Assembly (NCBI GenBank): GCA_002395225.1
Contig: DGWH01000082.1
Coordinates: forward strand, 1 to 21,999
DNA from: Christensenella sp. UBA4263
Lineage (GTDB): Bacteria; Bacillota; Clostridia; Christensenellales; Aristaeellaceae
Length of the DNA stretch: 21,999 nucleotides
Direction: 5' to 3'
Positions 6,942 to 12,604 of the stretch are shown piece by piece. The first letter of the stretch is position 1; each line of letters opens with the position of its first letter. The translations under genes were made by a program, and so were the position numbers. The notes under the pieces were generated by a model. That model saw only the letters and a list, made by a program, of their open reading frames with translations, made no database searches and had not been told where the DNA came from.

Positions 6942-8011
6942 TCATGCGGTCACCAGGATGACCACCGACCTGGGGCCAACTTCCACCTTTCCGTCCTCCT
7001 CCAGCAGTACTTCCTCCCCCGGTGCATAGGCCACACCCTGGGTTGTATCGGCCGCTACGTGCCAGCGCAGTCCCGCCGGAATAATGGGCAGTTCGTAAGT
7101 ATGCGCCTCCCAGTGTGAATTGACCATCACGTAGATGAAGCAGTCCTGACCGGATGTTGTTTTCTCCCCCTCCTCTGCATACAGACAGGCAAAGGTCAGG
7201 GTCGGTTCACTCCGATTAAGCCGCCAGGGCGTCAGGCCATGGAAGGACAGCTCCGGATAGCCGGTTTTGTTCTTTCCATGCGAATACTGATCCACCCGGA
7301 ATACGGGATGTGCCTGGCGGAAACGGATCATATTTTTGACAAAGGCAAACAGTTCCTTATGTTTCTCAAGCCCGCTCCAGTCCAGATAGGAGATCTCATT
7401 ATCCTGGCAATAGGCATTGTTGTTGCCGAACTGCGTATTGGCAAACTCATCTCCGGATAACAGCATGGGAACGCCGCGGCTGATGAGCAGAAGTGCCATG
7501 GCGTTTTTCATCTGGCGCTGCCGCAGTTTCAGAATTTCCGGATCCTCTGTTTCACCCTCGACGCCGCAGTTCCAGCTGGCATTATCATTCGACCCGTCCC
7601 GGTTATCCTCACCGTTTTCCTCATTGTGTTTGGTGTTGTACGAGAACAGGTCATTGAGCGTAAATCCGTCATGACAGGTCACAAAATTAATGGAGGCCTC
7701 CGGTGTGCGTTCGCTGTAAAGATCCTCCGACCCGGCAATCCGGTTGTACAGTTCCGGCGCGCAATTGGCTTCGCCCTTGAGGAACCGCCGCAGGCAGTCC
7801 CTGTATTTTCCGTTCCACTCTGCCCAGTGGGTGCTCTCTGAAAAATCGCCCACCTGATACACCCGCCTGCATCCCAGGCCTCTGCAATCAGCTTGGTGCG
7901 TCCCAGCACCGGATCGTGTGCCAGGCTTTCCAGCAGCGGCGCATCCTCCATCGGCTCCCCCCGTTCATTCCGGGACAGGATGCTGGCCAGGTCAAACCGG
8001 AAACCATCCAC
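6942..8011 (-). pseudogene. glgX: Truncated, frameshifted glycogen debranching enzyme (GlgX/isoamylase type)
   Basis: The C-terminal half of a GH13 debranching enzyme lies in two frames. The first (8011 to about 7868) reads DGFRFDLASILSRNERGEP...LIAEAWDAGG, with the catalytic nucleophile Asp and acid/base Glu. After loss of one base, the second (7862-6942) continues YQVGDFSE...VTCHDGFTLNDL...GDEFANTQFGNNNAYCQDN to the C-terminal beta domain. About 360 residues of a usual 650-700 remain; the N-terminal CBM48 domain and first half of the barrel are gone. Truncation lies just where the promoter of the downstream Rpn-like gene begins (about 8012-8025), pointing to an insertion or deletion that brought that locus in. 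Confidence 0.85.
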
Positions 8012-8024
8012 TGACCGGCATTGC

Positions 8025-8053
8025 TTGACAAGTCAGAAAGCAACGCATACAAT
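8025..8053 (+). promoter_or_regulatory. Promoter of the second Rpn-like locus
   Basis: Perfect -35 TTGACA (8025-8030), 17-nt spacer, TACAAT (8048-8053), about 45 nt before the gene. It sits right at the broken end of the GlgX remnant. Confidence 0.8.
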
Positions 8054-8097
8054 GGAATCAGCGAATAAACAATCTCCCATTTTTTCAGAAGGATGTG

Positions 8098-9093
8098 ATG
8101 AAAATGCCTGAGGAACAGACCAGTCTTGCCAATCATATTGACGTTTCAACTGACAAAGCCCAGCTGGATGAAATTGCAAAGAAGCTCCTTAAACACAAAA
8201 TCATCCTGGCATTCATTCTGAAGGAATGCGTTGAAGAATTCAAAGACTATGATATCGCAACCATAGAAAACAAATGCATCACAGGCGAAATTCTGCTAAA
8301 TCAGGTTCCTGTTGACCAGGATGTTGAAAATGTGGATGCGGATTCCACCATTGTTAGCGCAGATACCGAGGACACTTCACATAACGAAGGACTCGTGCGG
8401 TTTGATATCGTGTTTGATGCCTTTGTTCCTAAAACAGGTGAGCTTATCGGGGTGATTATCAATCTGGAAATCCAGGCGAAGCTGGATCCAGATAATCCGT
8501 TAGTCTGCCGGGCCATTTATTATTTAGCCCGATTGATTTCCAGACAGAAAGGGCCCATTTTTACCAAATCTGATTATGGAAAAATCCGTAAAGTTTACTC
8601 GATCTGGATTTGCCCGAACCCCGGCGAGAAAAACCGAAATTCAATGGCCGAATACGGGTTTACACAAAGGAAGGTATTCGGAAACGTCAACGAGCCCCGA
8701 AAGAATTACGACAAAATGACGGGACTCATCATTAACCTCAGCAAGGAAGAAACAGATGGTCAGCCAGATATTATCCGTTTTCTGAGTACGCTGCTGTCTA
8801 CGACTGAATCGGTTGAAAGGCGTAAGGAAATTCTGGAAAATGAATACCACATTCCAATGACAAGAGAAATTAAGGAGGATATACAGGAGATGGGCAGTTT
8901 TGGAATGGCCGTTCAAAAATACGGCGAGGAAATCGGTCAGCAAATCGGACTGGCAAAAGCCGTTACCTCCATAATGAGAAAAAATAACTCGACCTGTGAA
9001 GAAGCAATGGAGTATTTGGACATTGACATAGACAGCAGGCCAATCATTGCCGCAACTGTGAAAAAACTTCTGGAAGAACAAAAGGCTGGATAA
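8098..9093 (+). CDS. PD-(D/E)XK nuclease family (Rpn/transposase-like) protein, second locus
   Basis: About 331 residues. The nuclease core is VRFDIVFDAFVPKTGELIG (100-118) followed by INLEIQAKLD (121-130): D103 or D107 and E124-x-Q126 form the PD-(D/E)XK signature in its E-x-Q variant, as in the PDDEXK family annotated as transposases. The segment Y...RLISRQ, IRKVYSIWICPNPG and MTGLIINLS is also typical. From residue 265 a small helical C-terminal domain follows, which is repeated three times downstream. Start choice is uncertain: AGAAGGA (8087-8093) precedes GTG 8095, ATG 8098 and ATG 8104, and I prefer 8098. Role: likely DNA endonuclease, possibly a phage-defence toxin; the analogy to E. 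coli Rpn proteins is inference because the family is only distantly related. Confidence 0.8.
   Translation: MKMPEEQTSLANHIDVSTDKAQLDEIAKKLLKHKIILAFILKECVEEFKDYDIATIENKCITGEILLNQVPVDQDVENVDADSTIVSADTEDTSHNEGLVRFDIVFDAFVPKTGELIGVIINLEIQAKLDPDNPLVCRAIYYLARLISRQKGPIFTKSDYGKIRKVYSIWICPNPGEKNRNSMAEYGFTQRKVFGNVNEPRKNYDKMTGLIINLSKEETDGQPDIIRFLSTLLSTTESVERRKEILENEYHIPMTREIKEDIQEMGSFGMAVQKYGEEIGQQIGLAKAVTSIMRKNNSTCEEAMEYLDIDIDSRPIIAATVKKLLEEQKAG
8890..9093 (+). CDS. Candidate internal-start product (unit A): C-terminal 67 residues of the nuclease
   Basis: AAGGAGG (8872-8878) precedes the in-frame ATG at 8890 by 11 nt. The product would be MGSFGMAVQKYGEEIGQ... to EEQKAG, with a likely helix, a basic stretch and an acidic DIDIDS motif. 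The downstream repeat units all start 3 nt before the equivalent ATG, so evolution has treated this point as the beginning of a module. By analogy with E. coli short Rpn proteins it may bind and block the full-length nuclease. Confidence 0.5.
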   Translation: MGSFGMAVQKYGEEIGQQIGLAKAVTSIMRKNNSTCEEAMEYLDIDIDSRPIIAATVKKLLEEQKAG

Positions 9094-9250
9094 AGATCCA
9101 TGCCAGATCCGCAGCCGTATCATCCCCTATAATCTGCTCGTCCGTCAACTGCTTCAAGGCAGGACTCCGGCAACTTGTTCCGGAACTCAGCGTGCAGATC
9201 AGATACCGGCAAGGAAGCCGCATCAAACCAAAAAATGGAGGCAGCATGAG

Positions 9251-9442
9251 ATGGGCAGTTTTGGAATGGCCGTTCAAAAATACGGCGAGGAAATCGGACA
9301 GGCAGAAGTCGTTATCTCCATAATGAGAAAACATAACTTGACCTGTGAAGAAGCAATGGAGTTTTCGGACATTGACATAGACAGCAGGCCAATCATTGCC
9401 GCAACTGTGAAAAAACTTCTGGAAGAACAAAAGGCTGGATAA
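9251..9442 (+). CDS. Stand-alone copy of the nuclease C-terminal domain (unit B)
   Basis: 63 residues, MGSFGMAVQKYGEEIGQ followed directly by AEVVISIMRKHNLTCEEAME, ending EEQKAG. TGGAGG (9236-9241) lies 9 nt before the ATG. It lacks any nuclease residues and lacks the IGLAKAV segment present in units A and C, so the helix after the start is shorter. Expected role: modulator or antitoxin of the upstream nuclease, or a neutral duplication; the retained ribosome binding site and intact frame favour function. Confidence 0.6.
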   Translation: MGSFGMAVQKYGEEIGQAEVVISIMRKHNLTCEEAMEFSDIDIDSRPIIAATVKKLLEEQKAG

Positions 9443-9599
9443 AGATCCATGTGAGATCAGCAGCCGTATCATCCCCTATTATCTGCTCGTCCGTTAACTG
9501 CTTCAAAGCAGGGCTCCGGCAACATGTTCCGGAACACAGCATGCAGATCAGATACCGGCAAGGAAGCCGCATCACACCAAAAAATGGAGGCAGCATGAG

Positions 9600-9815
9600 A
9601 TGGGCAGTTTTGGAATGGCCGTTCAAAAATACGGCGAGGAAATCGGTCAAAAAATCGGTCAGCAAATCGGACTGGCAAAAGCCGTTACCTCCATAATGAG
9701 AAAAAATAACTCGACCTGTGAAGAAGCAATGGAGTATTTGGACATTGACATAGACAGCAGGCCAATCATTGCCGCAACTGTGAAAAAACTTCTGGAAGAA
9801 CAAAAGGCTGGATAA
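9600..9815 (+). CDS. Stand-alone copy of the nuclease C-terminal domain (unit C)
   Basis: 71 residues, identical in plan to the C-terminus of the full-length protein but with an added KIGQ tetrapeptide (EEIGQKIGQQIGLAKAV). GGAGG 9 nt upstream of the ATG, frame open to TAA 9815. The body (SIMRKNNSTCEEAMEYLDID...) matches unit A residue for residue, so any pairing surface of A is kept. Confidence 0.6.
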   Translation: MGSFGMAVQKYGEEIGQKIGQQIGLAKAVTSIMRKNNSTCEEAMEYLDIDIDSRPIIAATVKKLLEEQKAG

Positions 9816-9972
9816 AGATCCATGTGAGATCAGCAGCCGTATCATCCTCTATAATCTGCTCGTCCGTCAACTGCTTCAAGGCAGGGCTCCGGCAACATGC
9901 TCCGGAACTCAGCGTGCAGATCAGATACCGGCAAGGAAGCCGCATCAAACCGAAAAATGGAGGCAGCATGAG

Positions 9973-10188
9973 ATGGGCAGTTTTGGAATGGCCGTTCAAA
10001 AATACGGCGAGGAAATCGGTCAAAAAATCGGACAGGCAGAAGTCGTTATCTCCATAATGAGAAAACATAACTTGACCTGTGAAGAAGCAATGGAGTTTTC
10101 GGACATTGACATAGACAGCAGGCCAATCATTGCCGCAACTGTGAAAAAACTTCCGCCTGTCCGGCATATTATGGATTTTTACAAATAA
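9973..10188 (+). pseudogene. Copy of the nuclease C-terminal domain interrupted by a MITE (unit D)
   Basis: Starts like the others with a GGAGG site and reads EEIGQKIGQAEVVISIMRKHNLTCEEAME...AATVKKL. It then runs into the MITE at 10153, which supplies eleven foreign residues (PPVRHIMDFYK) and a stop. Without the insertion it would have ended KLLEEQKAG at 10478. The loss removes only the last helix, so a partly working peptide is possible. Confidence 0.65.
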
Positions 10189-10447
10189 AATGATATTATC
10201 GATCACTACAACGATAGTATCTTCAAATTAATTCTCGCTCAGCATAGAAATATACATGATAGCTAAGCAAACATGACTTACTCTCAGGGGAAGATGACTC
10301 ATGCGTTATTGATGCTGTCATTTAGCCGTTACGTTGTCTTTCATCTGCTTAAAGATGCCGATTATACCTTCTTTCGCAATGCAAAAGACAGGAATAGTCA
10401 ATAATATCGAATAATTTGTAAAAACTTAAAAAACGCCGGACAGGCGG
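10153..10447. mobile_element. 295-bp MITE with 13-bp perfect terminal inverted repeats and 8-bp target duplication
   Basis: Left end CCGCCTGTCCGGC (10153-10165) and right end GCCGGACAGGCGG (10435-10447) are exact inverted repeats, and weaker inverted similarity continues inward (TTTTTACAAAT near both ends). The element is flanked by AAAAACTT at 10145-10152 and 10448-10455. Removing the element and one copy restores the frame of unit D exactly as in units A-C. No ORF of transposase size is inside; mobilisation must come from a transposase elsewhere. The family cannot be assigned, though 8-bp duplications fit several IS groups. Confidence 0.9.
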
Positions 10448-10743
10448 AAAAACTTCTGGAAGAACAAAAGGCTGGATAAAGATCCATGTGAGATCAGAAG
10501 CCATATCATCCCCTATAATCTGCTCGTCCGTTAACTGCTTCAAAGCAGGGCTCCGGCAACATGTTCCGGAACACAGCATGCAGATCAGATACCGGCAAGA
10601 AAGCCGCATCATACGGAAAGCAAGGCGGCCCTTGAATTTTTTGTCATGATCAGATGCAGTTCTCACCCGGTTACCCATCGACAGAGAACATCGTCAGCAG
10701 CTCCATCCATATGGGCTGTTTATACACTTCGTCCCATAACACA

Positions 10744-10793
10744 GTAAACCGGTCTCCACCTCATCAGGATGGAAACCGGTTTACAGTTTTTTT
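10744..10793 (+). terminator. Strong rho-independent terminator after the Rpn array
   Basis: Stem GTAAACCGGTCTCCA (10744-10758) pairs with TGGAAACCGGTTTAC (10770-10784) with one mismatch, followed by AG and seven T. It would end transcription running from the promoter at 8025 through the repeat array. Confidence 0.8.
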
Positions 10794-10887
10794 CCAGGGA
10801 TTAAAGATCCGTCTCTTCTTTCAATCGTCGCGGGATGATGATGTCCGCAGCTGCCGGTTCAAGTCACTCCCAGTCAAAAGGAGGAAT

Positions 10888-10936
10888 CCAGGCCTCTTGT
10901 AATGCTGCTCTGGCAAATAACCAAAAATGAGGCCTG
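10888..10936 (-). promoter_or_regulatory. Orphan leader element, copy 3 (core only)
   Basis: On the minus strand CAGGCCTC, then ATTTGCCAGAGCAGCATT, then AAGAGGCCTGG repeats the core of the ABC-F leader. One reading frame gives ICQSSIT, matching the ICRSSIA end of copy 2, but here the stop codon is changed and the frame runs on to 10874. The CTGTCGC hairpin and attenuator are absent, and no gene follows on this strand. It appears to be a decayed copy. Confidence 0.5.
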
Positions 10937-11149
10937 ACGAGGCCTGTTGTCTCGATATTCTTTCTGATAAATCCGATACCTGCCAGACATATGACTGCAA
11001 TGACCACATGCAAAAGGGAATTTCCGTTTCAGCATGAGAAAGTCAACTGCAGCCCTGTCCACGTCATCCATTGTTTTTTAACCGTAAAACTGAAGGAATT
11101 GTCCGGATCCTCATGCCCATTGACACAGGCAACATGGCTTAATCTTTAG

Positions 11150-11256
11150 ATGGATAACTTTGGGAAGACTCCTTTACAGGCCTCCCTATTGAGCATTTGC
11201 CGGAGCAGCATTGCATGAGGCCTGGATTTGACTTAACTGTCGCTTTGCGACAGGGC
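11150..11256 (+). promoter_or_regulatory. Orphan leader element, copy 2, with 22-residue upstream ORF
   Basis: On the plus strand 11169-11256 matches the ABC-F leader (copy 1) closely: CTCCTTT.CAGGCCTC, CATTTGCCGGA, ATGAGGCCTGGAT, TGACTTA and the CTGTCGC/GCGACAG hairpin (11237-11253). Outside a variable 8-9-nt loop the two differ at only a few bases. ATG 11150 opens a frame MDNFGKTPLQASLL... ending ICRSSIA and TGA 11218, placed like the upstream ORF of copy 1, but its ribosome binding site is weak. Downstream on this strand there is only the antisense of the MFS gene, so the regulated gene has been lost. Confidence 0.6.
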
Positions 11257-11356
11257 CTCCTTACATAACTCACTTTTTCTGCTCCTGAGTGCACAATTCG
11301 TCTGGTCTCGGTGCCCGTTCCGGGGAAGGATGACCGCTGCCTGTTGTGGATACATT

Positions 11357-12604
11357 TTACGGATTTTCCGATTCCCGGGATTCTTTCCGTTCTGTTCCAT
11401 GCCTGACGATCCCCATCAGGCAAAGCACAACGTTCACACAGGAAGCGAGAGTCATCAAAACAATGACATGCAGCACACTTCCGTTTCTCAGAATCAGGGT
11501 GCACGTGGCAGACAGAGCCAGAAGCCCAAACTTTTTGGCACCGTTCAGCGCGATCAGCATACTCTGCTGCTGCCGCAAGTCGGCTCTTGTCAGAGAAATA
11601 TTCTGGACCAGGGTAATATATGGGTCCCGTACAAACGCCTGCAGGAGGTACCCGACAGATAATACCATGGCGATACCTGCAAAAGAGGCGAACCGGGGGA
11701 TAATCTGCAGGCACAGTCCTGCTGTCAGAGCAACGGAGGCAACCAGTAATGCTTTATTCCCAAGCTTGACATATGCGGTTTTCATCATGACATTGGAAAG
11801 AAACCGAAACAGATACACCAGCGCAGAAACAACGCTCAGGAGCGTTATGACAGATTCACTGCCCATCCCTGAAAGAAGCTCCTGAATGTTCATTTTAGAA
11901 TAGGAAAGCCCGGAGCCGGTAAGCGCCGTAAACAGAGCAAAGGAAATCAACAACGCCATGCCCGGCGAAACCCGCTCAGGTCTGTTCTCCCCCTTTTTCC
12001 TTACCGGAACCTGGATTTCATCCTTTTGCGATTCACCGCTGGAGATCCGGAACGCTGCGACCACACCGGCCATGCAAAGAGCAATGCATGCAATCATAGG
12101 CAGATATGCATTCACCCGGAACAGTCCCCCACAGAGTAAGGAGGTAATCATCATGACAAGCGATGCAGCGGAGTTGGCATCCGACTGCCAGAAAACAAAC
12201 TGGTCCTCGCTGTGATTCTGTGTCAGATGGTTCTTCAGGACAGCCGTGCTCATCGCGTTCAGGGTGTGCGCAATGCATTTCATAAACCCTCCCGCCAGAA
12301 TGAACGCAAAATTCGGTGCGATGGTCATCAGGACCGCCGAAAACAAGAATGCCACGCTGCCCAGGCGCACGGATACCCGGTTGCCGAAGCGGTTGATGAA
12401 TTTCAGCATCGGGGCCAGAATCACAATGGAAAAGACCAGCGACAGAAAAGTCACCCGGGAAATCTCGACCGGAGAAAGCTTCTTGACCTGCGTCAGGAAT
12501 GTGACATCACAGACCACGAAGAACAACAGTTCCGTCTCCAGCGACGTGAACCACAGGTACCCCCGGTAAAACGGGTTCCTGAGTTTATCTCTTATCTCCT
12601 TCAT
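11357..12604 (-). CDS. MFS-type transporter, last gene of the adenylation-kinase operon
   Basis: 415 residues with ten to twelve hydrophobic segments and a charged central loop (SSGESQKDEIQVPVRKKGENRPE), the usual two-halves MFS plan; short basic loops such as NRFGNRVSVRLGS follow the second and third segments. The start at ATG 12604 overlaps the stop of the upstream gene (ATGA), with GGGAAAAGG just before it, so the two are translationally coupled. The open frame extends to 12676 inside the upstream gene but that extension is not hydrophobic and is rejected. Location in the operon suggests export or import of the compound handled by the adenylation-kinase protein; direction and substrate are unknown. 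Confidence 0.85.
   Translation of the reverse strand: MKEIRDKLRNPFYRGYLWFTSLETELLFFVVCDVTFLTQVKKLSPVEISRVTFLSLVFSIVILAPMLKFINRFGNRVSVRLGSVAFLFSAVLMTIAPNFAFILAGGFMKCIAHTLNAMSTAVLKNHLTQNHSEDQFVFWQSDANSAASLVMMITSLLCGGLFRVNAYLPMIACIALCMAGVVAAFRISSGESQKDEIQVPVRKKGENRPERVSPGMALLISFALFTALTGSGLSYSKMNIQELLSGMGSESVITLLSVVSALVYLFRFLSNVMMKTAYVKLGNKALLVASVALTAGLCLQIIPRFASFAGIAMVLSVGYLLQAFVRDPYITLVQNISLTRADLRQQQSMLIALNGAKKFGLLALSATCTLILRNGSVLHVIVLMTLASCVNVVLCLMGIVRHGTERKESRESENP

Larger units (their letters stand above)
8887..10612 (+). repeat. Tandem array of four C-terminal gene units (A-D), about 350-370 bp each
   Basis: Units begin at GAGATGGGCAG: A 8887 (the end of the nuclease gene itself), B 9248, C 9597, D 9970, giving periods of 361, 349 and 373 bp. 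Each contains the C-terminal ORF, then about 155 bp of non-coding spacer ending AATGGAGGCAGCAT. The spacers carry a TCCGG...CCGGA hairpin and, in A, C and D, a TATAAT hexamer (TATTAT in B) without a clear -35. Sequence variants alternate: A resembles C, and B resembles D, both in ORF and spacer. Unit D is split by a MITE and its spacer ends without the ribosome-site motif near 10612. Confidence 0.9.
10613..11356. other. Non-coding stretch with a terminator and two orphan leader elements
   Basis: About 740 bp without a convincing gene. It contains the array terminator (10744-10793), leader element copy 3 on the minus strand (10888-10936) and copy 2 on the plus strand (11150-11256). The short open frames crossing it have no ribosome binding sites or recognisable protein features. 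It looks like a site where resistance-type genes were once present and lost. Confidence 0.6.

Noticed and set aside
9451..10057. Plus-strand frames starting MRSAAVSS in the array spacers
   Set aside because: They run out of the spacer into the ORF in the wrong frame; composition is Arg/Lys/Ser-rich shadow sequence.
8641..10206. Minus-strand open frames of 140-160 residues across the repeat array
   Set aside because: They recur only because the DNA repeats; they are antisense to the C-terminal ORFs, start inside them and have no ribosome binding sites.
8887..10612. Repeats as a CRISPR array
   Set aside because: Units are about 350-370 bp, coding, and nearly identical throughout; there are no short repeats with unique spacers.
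10821..11071. Minus-strand frames of 62 and 65 residues as proteins
   Set aside because: No ribosome site and no homology felt; the only meaningful part is the leader-element core.
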